Positions 48,421 to 59,045 of a stretch of 64,000 bases of DNA are shown piece by piece. Positions within the stretch are counted from its first letter, which is position 1, and each line of letters begins with the position of its first letter. The notes under the pieces are model-generated. The model made no database searches, was not told where the DNA came from, and saw nothing but the letters and a program-made list of their open reading frames with translations. Source of the stretch: Apodemus sylvaticus (taxonomy: Eukaryota; Chordata; Mammalia; Rodentia; Muridae); contig NC_067473.1 in NCBI RefSeq assembly GCF_947179515.1, positions 69,839,719-69,903,718 of the forward strand. Reading direction: 5' to 3'. Made by a program: the position numbers and the translations under genes.

Positions 48421-51145
48421 ATGAAGAGTGGTTTTAACATACATGTTAAAAATGATTTTTCTTAGTTTCTCTTAACTATTGATGTTTTCTTGAGTTGTCT
48501 ATCCTCATATTGATTGGGCTTTGCCTAGGGTGTACCAAAATAATCAAACTTGTTTATTCTCAAAGACAGCTGCACTGTGATTTGTTTATAGATGTTTATA
48601 TAATATCCATGGTTGTCTATTTAAACTTACTTGAAAAGTTTTTTTGTTTGTTTATTTGTTTTCAAACTTAATAAGAGCACTATGTGAGAGATGATTCCTT
48701 GGCAGCAAGCATAAGCATCTGCAGTGCTCTCCTGATTAGACCAGAGGTGGTGGGTTTGTCCTAGGAATGGCATCTGGCTTCCTCTAGCTCTCACTAACAA
48801 ACTCAAATTTTATTTAGTTCTGTTCTTGGCACACAACTTTTGTTTTCTATATCTTTTGGATCTTTGTTCCCACTCAATTCACCTTGTCCATCTTTCTATT
48901 TAATCTTTTGCTAACATTGTGCACATAAACATAAAATTAAGTAATACACAATTAACTTTCATGAACTCAAACTATTTCTCTGCATTAAGAAGCATCTTCT
49001 TGAAGAAAAATCATCAGTAGTATTTCCTGTGATATAATATTTACAGTCATGACATCATTAAAAAATTGAATTTTATTAAACATTTCTGCCCAGTAAAATT
49101 TATATCAAATATTATATAATGTTTAAAAACTATAAAAGAATGAATCTTTAAATTAAGCCTAAAATATTTCTACAATTTGGTTAGTTCATTCAGCGGCTTT
49201 CTTCAGTCTAAAGGACAGAGTCTACAACATTAAGAGGTATGTTTTTCATATCTTAAATTTCTTACCTCTTACATACAAAATTTTCTTACGTAAACAAAAA
49301 TAACCACATCAGTGGAGTCATAATATTTTTTTACTAAAATGAGCATTTGGTGATAAAATATATTAAATACAAACTACTCATTTTATAGCAGTTTCTATTC
49401 TATAGAGGACTCTACAAGAGCAGACATATTGACTAGGTAAGATGCCAACCGTTTTAACCCTTGGTTTTTTACGGGAGAAACTGGAATACAGACTTGGAGG
49501 TAGAGATCTCATATGGCCTGACTCTTCCTCTATGGTACTAATCTTTAAATATGAAATTAGTCTTGGATTTCTTCTGTCCATTTGAAATATTGCTTTACAG
49601 TATAGGTTAGCCTTGTTGAAGACAAGTAGTGTATCTCTACCTTTGTTCTGGTCTCAATGAGATAGCGTTATTAAACAAAAGAGTATATCAAAAATCTACT
49701 ATTTTAAAACCTTTTGAGGGAACTGAAGTTTGTAAACCAAACCTTTACCTGACACACAAGACACCATGCCTTCTGTCTTTGCAGAGCCATATTTTCTCAT
49801 AGTAATCTTGAATGTTAAGCAGATTTCAGAATAGTATTTCAACATGCATTTGATCTTCCTTTTCCTGCTATTTTAACGATAGTTTATAAACGTTTTTTCT
49901 CAATACAATTGCTGATAATTTTTGACAGAGATAGTCTTATTTTTACTCAAAACTTTCAGAGTGAATTTACAAAAGAATAAACATGGGGTTCTAGGACTTA
50001 GTTCTTTTAATTTCACTGTGTTCATTAATCAAGATGATATTATAATAATTAACATTTAGAAACCACCTATAACACACAAAATATGTTACACAAAATTACA
50101 GTATATCCTGAGACTAGCCCAATTTCATGAGAGTAAATATCTATCTAACATATAGTTGGGAAAATTAAGGTAGGACATGTGTATCATATCATTCAGAGTA
50201 CTGTTCAGAGACTCAACACAGAACTTTGAAACAAAACCATCCACAATTAGCTATTTCCTGCCCAAACACCTTTTAAAGCCTGTGTAATAACAATACTCAG
50301 GATGATGTGTTTACTATTCATTTTATACAGCTGTTGTTGCACCTTTAGCACAGTGTTTAGTAACCTTTATCTCTTCAGGCTTTTGGCAAACATTTCTAGG
50401 TGGTTTTAAATTTAAATCTTCACCTCATATACATAAAGCTCTGGCTTTAAAGCCAAAATAAGACTTCACAGAAATTAAATTTGCTTGAAATGTTATTTAA
50501 ATTAAAAAAATAATGTGTTCTTATTGTAAATAAAGATTTTATGACTGTCATGAAATGGTGTTGTTCTTCTAACAATTATCAGACACCAGTTTATAAGGAT
50601 ATGCTTGATTGTTCTGTTCCATTTTCTTTTTTTGTTATTTTTGTTTTTCCTTGACTCCTTTCTTCCTATGTTACATTGTGCCTGGACTGAGAAAACACAC
50701 TTTAAAGAATAATTGTCAGTAAATTATAATGAAATTCTTAATAATGATTATTCCTCCTTTAAATAACAATATTGCAAATTGGCACATTTTAACATGTAAA
50801 ATACATGAATTTTTCTATATATATTCTTCATGAACTAAATTTAGCAAGCCCTTCTCCTATAAAGGTAAATCATATATTGTATTTTCACTGCTATAGACTT
50901 CTGAGATATATTTTTTTATTTCTCTATGACAAAATCAAGTACTTGAAGATTTTAAAATAAAATCACATCATAAATTGTAAGTTAGATTTGGCAAAACCAA
51001 ACCTCCAAGTGGCTGAAACAACTCATATTTTAATCGCTACTCTGAAAATGTAGTTATGCTGAAATATATGTCTCACTTTAATTAATGTCACAGTTTAAAC
51101 AAATTAAAGCTGGACCTTTTGACAGCAACAAACTGATAGAATAGA
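48421..51145. other. 2.7-kb repeat-poor AT-rich stretch
   Basis: No recognised repeat or coding exon. This is one of the longest unexplained stretches in the 5' flank. Confidence 0.45.
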
Positions 51146-51149
51146 GTGT

Positions 51150-51372
51150 GGAACGGAGAGATGAGCCAGGTGTTCAGGGCAATTGCTGCTTTTGCAGAGA
51201 ACCTGAGTTCAGTCCACAGCACATTTATCTGTTAGCCCACAACTGCTTGTAACTACAGATCAAGGGATCTGAAACTCTCTTCTGCCCTCTGCAGTCCAGA
51301 AAGATCCTGCATATGTGTTCATATTCCCACACAGAAGTTCATACATGCAATCATTAATAAAATAAAATCTAA
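51150..51372 (+). repeat. B3-type SINE
   Basis: GCTGCTTTTGCAGAGAACCTGAGTTCAGTCCACAGCACA, GCCCACAACTGCTTGTAACTACAGATCAAGGGATCTGAAACTCTCTTCTGCCCTCTGCAG and the ATTAATAAAATAAAATC tail match B3 in sense. Confidence 0.87.
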
Positions 51373-51489
51373 CACAATACCATAAATGAGAAATTTTTGT
51401 TGTAGTTGTTGGTGGCATAACTCAAATAGCTCTTAAATTAATACAAGAGATTTCTATTATTCTATTCAATTGACTCTAAAGGCAAGTCA

Positions 51490-52325
51490 TCACACACTTA
51501 AGACTTGGGCCTTTGATGATTGGAACTAGATCAAACCTGACAACCTCTTTCCTGCACTCTATCTTCTATAGTACCAGAAAGTATTCTGCAAGCTGTCAGG
51601 GGAATGAATCAGTCAATAGTTCTAATAAGCTGTGATGCCTATGAACCACAGGAATGACCATCATGGCAAGAAATCTCTAAAGGTCTATAACCAACAAGAC
51701 TTATGGGTGACATAACAGGACAGAAATCATACTGCCTTGTATGTTAATTATCTGGGATCATCAAGGCCATGGATATTAGAAGGGAACCTAATACCTACAC
51801 TTTGGTAGATTGGAATAATACCCTACTGCACTTTCATACTTATAAGTTACACACATAGATAATTGTAGTTTTAACCAGCAAAAAGGTTTTCTTTACACAA
51901 AATAGACACCAGTACAGAAAAGTGCAACTGGACTGGACATAAAAATTTATAAAACAAAACAAAACAAAAACATGGGGAGCCCATCTGCATAGGGTTCTAC
52001 AACACAAGTCCTGAACCTAAGGCTCAAGAAACTCCTCTGAAGACAGGATGGAACAGCTGTAAGATTCAGAGGCCAGAAAGCTGGCTGTGACACTAAGTCC
52101 TCAAGAAATGTCTGCCTAAACAAGATTTAAACAATGAGAGTATCAAGAGAAATGCTAACACAGAATGGGGAAAATAGCATGAGGGTCTAACCCCTAGACA
52201 GAGTTTTAGGTGTCTAGTGAAGTCCAAAGAGGAAAAATCAGCCTTTCCCAAAGATAATGCCCTTTTTTGTTCATCCTGGAGGTCATATATAAACAAAAAA
52301 AAATGCACTTGGCAGAGGTATTTTT

Positions 52326-52380
<55 letters not shown>

Positions 52381-52500
52381 AAAGAATCAGGAGACATCAA
52401 TTTAGAGGGATCAAACATTCAGGCATAATCAGGTAGAAGAAAGGGGCTATGGGAAGTTTAGAAGGAGAAAATAAAAAAGTAAAATATTGTAATTTTATTT
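51490..52500 (+). mobile_element. LINE-1 (Lx-type) 3' UTR
   Basis: TCTAATAAGCTGTGATGCCTATGAACCACAGG, GACTTATGGGTGACATAACAGGACAGA, GCTGGCTGTGACACTAAGTCC and AAATGTCTGCCTAAACAAGATTTAAACAATGAGAGTATCAAGAG match a known rodent L1 3' UTR. A long GT repeat sits near its end, then the AGAAAGGGGCTATGGGAAG terminal part. The first 100 bp are uncertain. Confidence 0.72.
52329..52376 (+). repeat. (GT)24 microsatellite
   Basis: A pure GT run of about 24 units embedded in the Lx 3' UTR. Confidence 0.98.
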
Positions 52501-52704
52501 CAATTGTAACATTAACTGTAAAAGGTTAACATTGAATATTGCTTTTATACCTGCTTCTCTTACAGGCTCATAAAACTGATTATTTGCAAGTATATTCTTA
52601 TACATGCATTGACTATCTTTTTTGACTACAATGTCTTAATTTGTGTTAAACATCTAATTGATCAATAGTTTGAGGAATTATGTTTGCATTTTTCTTTTTT
52701 GTTT

Positions 52705-52922
52705 GCTTCTCTTTTTATTGGATATTTTAATTATTTACATTTTAAATGTTATTCCTTTTCCAGGATTCCCCTCCAGAACCCCCCATCCCTTCCTCCCTCT
52801 CCCTGCTTCTATGGGGGTACTCCTTCACCCACTCACTTCTGCCTCCCTGCCCTGGCGTTTCCCTACACTGGGGCATCAAGCCTTCCCAGTACCATGGGCC
52901 TCTCCTCTCATTGATGTCATCA
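52705..52922 (-). mobile_element. LINE-1 (L1Md-type) 3' end, antisense, strongly 5'-truncated
   Basis: The left end TTTTTATTGGATATTTTAATTATTTACATTTTAAATG is the antisense 3' terminus. TGGGGGTACTCCTTCACCCACTCAC, CTGCCCTGGCGTTTCCCTACACTGGGGCATCAAGCC and GGGCCTCTCCTCTCATTGATG follow. It is less diverged than most L1s in the window and resembles mouse rather than rat L1. Confidence 0.85.
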
Positions 52923-53628
52923 AAGCTTTTTCAAGAGTTTTCCCCAAATATCACTAGACATTTGTCATGTTTATGAACAAAAAGTGATATTTTGACAATT
53001 TCAAGTTTGTACATTTTCCTCTGTCAGTCTTCCTAACTCTTGATGTTCGATTATGATATTAATCATCATATACCACCAAAAACCTGAAAGCTTTGCTATG
53101 TCCAGATTCCAGGAAAATGTTATGTTATGTCTACCAGGTTTTAGTGTAGGTTTCAGTCCTTTTTCACTAGATTGGTATCTCAGACTTTGAGACATATTCC
53201 AGTACCTTCAGCAAAACTTGTGGTAAGGTCTTCTTAGAGTATAGTGTATGACGGGCAGTGTTCCTTTACTAATTAAGTACCAAAAACATTTTGTATGTAC
53301 ATATATTTACCCACACAACATACATGCAATATTTCTGCAGTCCAGAAGAGTCACTAAGAAGTCACAAAACTGCAGCTGAAGACAGTTGTGAAGGGCTATG
53401 CACGTGCTAGGGCCTAATCCATGTTCTTGACAGAGTTGGGTAGCCTGTACTCCAAAAAGAAAAGTGTATTTTATGAGAATTCCAAGACTCATTTGCCTGT
53501 GAAAGGTGACTATGATTTTCAGTGCTCCATTCAATAAAGTTTTCCACTTAAAGTTAGTGTTAGAGGCCAATTACTTTAGCTCTTTTACCAGTTAGCTACA
53601 ATTTTAGTGGGTTTCAGAATATTTTCCT

Positions 53629-53733
53629 ATATAATAGATATCAGTAGGGATATTGACAACTCTTCAATTATCTTATCAGTATATGACTAAGACAAACAAA
53701 ATTAGCAATTTCACTCTTCTCACCAACAGATAT
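53629..53733 (+). repeat. Diverged direct repeat, copy 1
   Basis: ATATAATAGATATCAGTAG, CTCTTCAATTATCTTATCAGTAT and TCTCACCAACAGA reappear in the same order about 450 bp downstream. Divergence includes small indels. Confidence 0.7.
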
Positions 53734-54079
53734 ATTCATGACATTCTACCAGATCTTCATCATGTTGAACTGACATCTTAGAAACCCGGAGCTTAAATGC
53801 ATTTTTCTTCTGTCAAGTTGTTTCTGTGGAGTACTTGCTCATAATAATTGAAAGAAACTAATCTTTTTTTTTCCCTCAAAGATATCACAATTTGCCTCAC
53901 TTCTTTTTCACTATGGCCTTATTTTCTCATTGTATGCAATTGTCCAGAGTTTCACTAGCCTCAAGATTTGATGTACTTTATTCCAGGATAATGCGACATT
54001 TAAGATCATTGCCAAATACATTTAATCATTTTCAAACACAAACACTGACCAGACTCCACTGTCTGAAATATGGTTATCA

Positions 54080-54186
54080 TATATAATAGACATCAGTAGA
54101 GGAGCTATTGAATGCCCTTCAATTATATTATCAGTATCTTACCAAGGCAAATAAACTATAGTTTTCAACTTTCTCACTAACAGACA
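54080..54186 (+). repeat. Diverged direct repeat, copy 2
   Basis: ATATAATAGACATCAGTAG, CCCTTCAATTATATTATCAGTAT and TCTCACTAACAGA align with copy 1. Confidence 0.7.
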
Positions 54187-55689
54187 TGAAATTACTTTAC
54201 TGTGATTTCAATTATGGTGAGAAAAATAATAATGGATCATTAGCATCCAAGGAACAACTATTGAAGTATTATTGCTTTCAATATTTTGTATTTGGCTCCT
54301 AATATTAAGATCTAGCTAGAAATATTGAGAAATAAAAATAGTTGTGCTGCGAATCAAGTGATGTTGTTCACGCTGATACTCAATGCATTTTGTAACTTCA
54401 TGGGTCGCAGATAAAATCAGTCGCTGTTATACAGCAAGAAAATGATGCAGTTTGGCCTGTACCTATTAAAGAAACAGAATGTGTTATTTTATGTTTTGTT
54501 TGACTTTGGTCATTCAAGGAAATGACAATAAACTGATTAGAATTATTTTAGAGAAAACTATTTTATGTTAGGAAACAATTGACTAGATAATATCTGTTGA
54601 AGCTGGTTTTACTCAATAAGATGTATATTAGTTACAAATCTACTTATTGTACATCTTAAAAGGCATACATTGAAGTACTGAAAATATGGTACTTTCAATT
54701 GCTCCCCCTTTTTTATTTTACCTAAAGTAGTTAGAAGCACATTGTTGGCACCTAATACGATCATTAAAATTGAAGAACATACTTAAACAATTGACTGTTG
54801 TAAAAAGTCGTTCTCTTTGACAATATGTTTCTCATGTTTTGTTCCTTTGAGCTCTTATAATTGGTTGATGAAATTTGTATATAGAGTTGTTGGATGTGTC
54901 CATGGACTTATGAGAATCTGGAAATTCAAATAGATAAAAAAGACATTTTCTTATTTGCATAGATCCCTGTTTTATGATAAGAAGGATGGTTTATAACCTA
55001 AGGCATAATATTGTTTCTCCCCACAATTGGTCAACTGTGTGGGTTTTACTTTTACAGACTTTACCCAATTTGTAGTTCTTACTAGAATTTAAAATCAATA
55101 AGAAAAAAAAGCCTTAAATTAATGCTGAATCAGGCCCTTTAACACCATGCTGATTATGCAGTGAACACATAGTTCTGTTTACAGTAGACCTCTTTAAGAC
55201 ATAAGCATAACATTAAAATTCCAAATCTATTCAGGGAGTGGGGAAATCATCACAAAATTATTTATTACAAAAGGCAAATGCATATTTATTACATAACTCT
55301 GAAAGACATGGCTGTTCCTCCTCAAACCTCCCAAAACATCATTAGGTATTTAGAATATCTGTAATTCTTAATTGTGTCAGTAAAGTCAGTGAAAGGATTG
55401 ATTCTTTGGGAAGAAAAGACTAGAAGTACTTCACTTGGTCTGGATGCTAGGAAAACAAATCACTGTAAAATGTGGCTAGATAGGAGTTGAGGTGTAAGGT
55501 TGAGGCTTATTATAAAATCATCTAAATAATTAGAGAAAGCATCCTTTCTATAGACCTTCCTAGTTATTAATACTTGCAACACCTAAGCAAACTGAAGTAA
55601 TTATCATTTGACAACATATTTATTCTACCTTTTCTATTGGGTTTGTTTATGTTTGTAGTGTGTGGTTTTGTCAGCAGCATGCGTCTGAA

Positions 55690-55691
<2 letters not shown>

Positions 55692-55736
<45 letters not shown>

Positions 55737-55752
55737 CATATATATATAAATA
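55692..55752. repeat. (TA)n tract upstream of the promoter
   Basis: About 28 TA units with G and CA interruptions, ending about 100 bp before the GC-richer promoter block. Confidence 0.96.
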
Positions 55753-56067
55753 TATGAATTAATTGCACATTTAAAACATCTGCATTAGGTATATCTGAGC
55801 AATCCTATCTCTCTCTGCTCCTGCCAGTCAGGATGTTTAGACCTGTCACTTGGTGTGAGGACCACTCAAAGACCTGCCTTTCGGACGCCTGATTGTGCTT
55901 TTTGGGAGTTCTAAGCTCCAGGAGCCTGTACCATCTCTATCTGAAGGGGAGGAAAGAAGCCAGAGAGAAAGCATCCTAACAAGAGGTTTTTCCCTCCTAC
56001 TGCTGGCTGGGTCAGGAACTAGCCAGGTCTGGAGCAGGGTTCTTAGATTACACAGCAAATCACCAAC

Positions 56068-56088
56068 TTCAGCACCGCGGACAGCAGC
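56068..56088 (+). promoter_or_regulatory. Candidate RE1/NRSE site for the REST (NRSF) repressor
   Basis: The sequence TTCAGCACCGCGGACAGC (56068-56085) matches the 21-bp RE1 consensus at all conserved positions of both half-sites, differing only in the variable centre. The last three bases differ (AGC in place of GCC), although CGCC follows three bases later after a repeated AGC. REST silences neuronal genes outside neurons, which fits a neuron-specific gene such as Cntnap2. The site lies about 960 bp upstream of the start codon, inside the GC-rich promoter block. Binding is inferred, not shown. Confidence 0.8.
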
Positions 56089-56248
56089 GCCTCCCGCTTA
56101 GACTGAGGCGCATCTCTTCAGCCTTGGCCCCGACTCCAGATAATGGACCTGAGACATTAGCTTCCTTCTCTCCTTTTCTTCCAAAGCAGACGAAGGCAGG
56201 GCAGAAAGGTTGTTATAGCAAGAGGAGTGCAGTAAGAAAAGAAAAGGA

Positions 56249-56315
56249 AGAGGAGGAGGAGGAGGAGGAGGAGGAGGAGGAGGAGGAGGAGGAGGAGGAG
56301 GAGGAGGAGGAGGAG
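56249..56315 (+). repeat. AGG/GGA trinucleotide repeat, about 22 units
   Basis: An essentially pure run of GGA triplets lies between the RE1 site and the coding exon. It is a homopurine tract and would encode poly-Glu, poly-Arg or poly-Gly depending on frame. The tract follows a purine-rich lead-in (gaaaagaaaagg) and passes into a G-rich run. Such promoter or 5' UTR tracts are length-polymorphic and can form triplex structures. It is outside the recognised coding sequence. Confidence 0.97.
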
Positions 56316-56317
56316 CT

Positions 56318-56352
56318 GGGGAGGGGAGGGGAACAAGAAGGGAAGAGGGGGG
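56318..56352 (+). other. G-rich run with quadruplex-forming potential
   Basis: Three G4 runs separated by single A residues are followed by GGG and a G6 run on the same strand, next to the AGG repeat. Three runs with one-base loops favour a parallel quadruplex; the loop to the fourth run is about 8 bases, slightly outside the strict 1-7 rule. It lies in the promoter or 5' UTR on the sense strand. Confidence 0.5.
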
Positions 56353-57044
56353 ACGCTTCCCTTCGCCAGGCTCGCCTGGGTCTGCAGGCGCTGCTGGAGG
56401 CAGCAGAGTCTCCAGCTCCTGGCTGCGGTGGTAGCTGCTGCTCTCTCCAGCTAGAGATGCTTCTCAGTGCCGCGCCACGCTGAGGCCGAGCGTGTATGGG
56501 GGCTTGCCTCAGCTCCACACATCCTTGATCTCAGCCTGGGAGCTAACAGCCTACTGGAAAGCCCTCTGAGTCGCGCTGCCCAGTGGCCACCCAAGCGCTC
56601 GCCCGCAGTGGCAACGGCAGCATCACCGGACCCATCGCTCTCGGTTCTTTCCTGCGGTCTGAGTGCTCTCCAGATCCTCCCCCGCCCCACGCGTCCTTTG
56701 GTGATTCTTTTTTTTCTAGAAGAGAGGGCGGGGTAGGTGTCAGTCCCCTCCTCTCCCTCACCCCTCCTATTTCTTCTCGGTTTGAATTTCTTCCCCTGGC
56801 ATTTCACTGGCTCGTGGAGCAAGAGACCAGACCCACAGAGAGGGGAAAGCCAGGCTGCGCCTCCCCTGCTGCTGCCAGCCCAGAACTGGAACCTAGAGAG
56901 GGTGAGGGGAGAGGAAGCGAAACAGGATTAGCTTGGCTTCCTCTCGCATCTGAGGACAGAGCGGCTCCCTTCAAGAACCTCACAGAGAGGCAGACTGCAT
57001 CTCTGCAGCGAGCTTTTGGAGTACCACTGGCCCGGAGGCTAAGG

Positions 57045-57141
57045 ATGGTGATGTCTCTGAGAGCAGGCTGCAGGGCAGTGCTCTCGCTCTGGATTCTCAG
57101 CAGCCTCATCTGCAGAGCCTGGACAGCTCCCTCCACGTTCC
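57045..57141 (+). CDS. Cntnap2: Cntnap2 (CASPR2) coding exon 1, signal peptide; partial gene
   Basis: This is the first coding exon of contactin-associated protein-like 2, a neurexin-superfamily type I membrane protein. CASPR2 clusters Kv1 potassium channels at juxtaparanodes of myelinated axons and acts in neuronal adhesion. The 32 complete codons start MVMSLRAGC and run through a hydrophobic core (LSLWILSSLI) to CRAWTAPSTF. By my recall of human CNTNAP2, the alignment is gapless and shares RAGC (residues 6-9), WI (16-17), SS (19-20) and CRAWTAPST (23-31). Signal peptidase cleavage is expected after T27. The start at 57045 has A at -3 and G at +4, a strong Kozak context; a second in-frame ATG follows at 57051 in a weaker context. 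The exon ends at C57141 before GTAAGT, leaving 97 coding bases and a phase-1 junction, as expected for CNTNAP2. No other exon lies in the window. CNTNAP4 and CNTNAP5 have unrelated signal peptides. Confidence 0.93.
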
Positions 57142-58367
57142 GTAAGTAGCTTCCTCCTCTCCAGGCTGGGTACTGGAGTCCCTTCATTGCCGCATTGGTG
57201 TAAGGGCGCCCGGGCATCAACTCTGAGGTGCATTCTCAATTCTTGCCCCTGGTGTTTGTGTGTCGGATGTTTCGCGTTTGTAGTCACTGCAGCAGAGAAA
57301 CTCCAAACCCAGGAGCTCTTTATTCAGTGGAGATTTTCGTAGTGCTGGATGCTTCTGGAAAGTTGTTCCCAGTCTTAAAGATCGCTCCGCAACTGCTTGG
57401 TTAAGAGTGACGAGTGTAGTCATTTCTTGCTACCTATCAGTGCAGTCTGGAGATGATTATATTTTACTTAGGACAGAAAACTAGCATAAGTTTTTGATTT
57501 TTATTGATGGTTTTAACTTGTGTTGGCCTGAGGAAGAAAGAGGACATACTTCAAGCAGTTTGGCACCTATGCGTTTACTAATCTCCTTTGCTCGTCTAAA
57601 AAAGTTAATGCTCAAGATTTAGTCCTTGATTTTGTGTATTTTAAAAGTGAGGCTAATATTGGGACTGACACTGCACTAATTCCTTAGAGGTTTGGGATAA
57701 TGAGCATGACTCATGCAGGCTAGGACTTGGGACAGCCAATGCAATGGCACAATAAAAAGATGGTCTGAAAGTTTTTAAGAAAATGATGTAACTGCTAAAA
57801 AATGTGTGGTTTAAGGAGGAGGGTAGAAGAAATGGAAGATCTGGCCCATTTTCTATGTTGCTTTAGAAACTCATACTGTGTATGAAGAAAGGAAAGGTAT
57901 AGATGGCTTTGGCTGGGAAAGAGTTAAATGCTGGGCTGATTTTCAGTAGCATTTTCCACAGTTTTTTCTAAACACAACCTTGTTTTTAAGATTGGGTGAG
58001 TCCATTGGTGAAAGAGTGTGGACTATGGTGTTCAAGGTGAAATATTCTCCACTTAGGATACATAAGTTCAGAAGTTTCTAGATGCTTCACCCATGATTGT
58101 GCCCCCCTTTTATAGATTCTGTGGATGCATTAATGTTCACCTTTGTCTGTATTTCAATATTGATATTATTATTCCACTGTATAAAATATTAAGAGCAGCC
58201 GTGAAAAAGGTTTTACATGTTTTGATCAACAATCATCGCCAGTGATATGATTAGTAGTATTTGGACACATTCCCCAAGTATCCTTCATGAGATACTTTTG
58301 CAGTGCTAAAAGATGGAAAGACAAAAACAGGAGATAACTAAACTATAGTGAACTTAAAAAGTGAGTT

Positions 58368-58468
58368 GATTTTATTACATTTGAATATAAACTCTGAAAC
58401 ACAAACAAATGTTCCCCTACAACATCAAAGTGGGATTAGTAATGCATGATACCTAAATTTACTGATGA
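58368..58468 (+). repeat. 101-bp direct duplication, copy 1
   Basis: This segment recurs at 58945-59045 in the same orientation with 5 substitutions and no indels over 101 bp (about 95% identity). The copies are offset by 577 bp. Neither copy resembles a SINE, LINE or LTR known to me. Confidence 0.95.
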
Positions 58469-58944
58469 TCACTGTGTTTATTGTATAGATTTAAACAGAA
58501 ATTGTAAAACTACCATTAAGAAATTATTTTGATGGAATTTTAATTTTCACTTTAAAATATGATAGTATAGTAGTATAGAATTTTCTTCCATGGTTTTTAC
58601 AGACTTACTAAAAGTTAAAATATGTCGTACTTTCCTAGTAGAGTCCTTACTTCCCCGTAGCTTCCAGAATTCTGTATCTCATCTTTCTGTGTGTATGAGT
58701 AGAAACTGGTCGATCTGAACCATTAACCATGAAGCCCCAAGTTTATATATGCCCTCATTGCACTTGTATAGTTTAAAGATTCAAGAGTTCTTATTTCAAA
58801 ATTATGAGCTTAGTTTTTACTACTTAGGATTTGGTGAAAAATAACACAAAGATCACTATGTTTAAAATTCTTGTGTTTGAGCTTCAGGGTTTATTTAATT
58901 GTTATTTTTATAACTTAATTAAAATATGTATTGGATTTAGATAA

Positions 58945-59045
58945 GATTTTATTACATTTGAATATAAACTCTGAAACACAAACAAATGTTGCCCGACAAC
59001 ATCGAAGTAGGATCAGTAATGCATGATACCTAAATTTACTGATGA
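58945..59045 (+). repeat. 101-bp direct duplication, copy 2
   Basis: Partner of 58368-58468. The five differences cluster in the middle (58990-59015), while the outer thirds are identical. The boundaries are sharp on both sides and the intervening sequence is not duplicated. Confidence 0.95.

Larger units (their letters stand above)
52923..55690. other. Repeat-poor AT-rich 5' flank of Cntnap2
   Basis: Except for an internal diverged duplication (53629-53733 and 54080-54186) nothing is recognised. Open frames here are short and without coding features. Confidence 0.45.
55800..57044 (+). promoter_or_regulatory. Cntnap2: Cntnap2 promoter and 5' untranslated region (CpG-containing)
   Basis: Base composition changes from AT-rich to GC-rich at about 55.8 kb and returns at about 57.2 kb. 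CpG dinucleotides reappear in clusters, for example around 56075-56105, 56465-56490 and 56565-56700. No convincing TATA box was seen, which fits a CpG-type promoter with dispersed starts. The transcription start cannot be fixed from sequence; by analogy with human CNTNAP2 (a 5' UTR of roughly half a kilobase, from memory) it probably lies near 56.5 kb. The block contains an RE1 site, an AGG repeat, a G-rich run and several upstream ATGs (56124, 56467, 56583, 56737). Whether the upstream ATGs are in the mRNA depends on the true start site. Confidence 0.75.

Noticed and set aside
56124..56483. 119-codon ORF with a long poly-Glu run
   Set aside because: The acidic run is only the AGG repeat read in one frame; no domain and no evidence of translation. 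Kept as a repeat.
56213..56518. Antisense ORF with poly-Ser
   Set aside because: Complement of the same AGG repeat.
57051..57141. Second in-frame ATG as the Cntnap2 start
   Set aside because: Weaker Kozak context (T at +4), and only the 57045 start gives a gapless match in length to the human protein.
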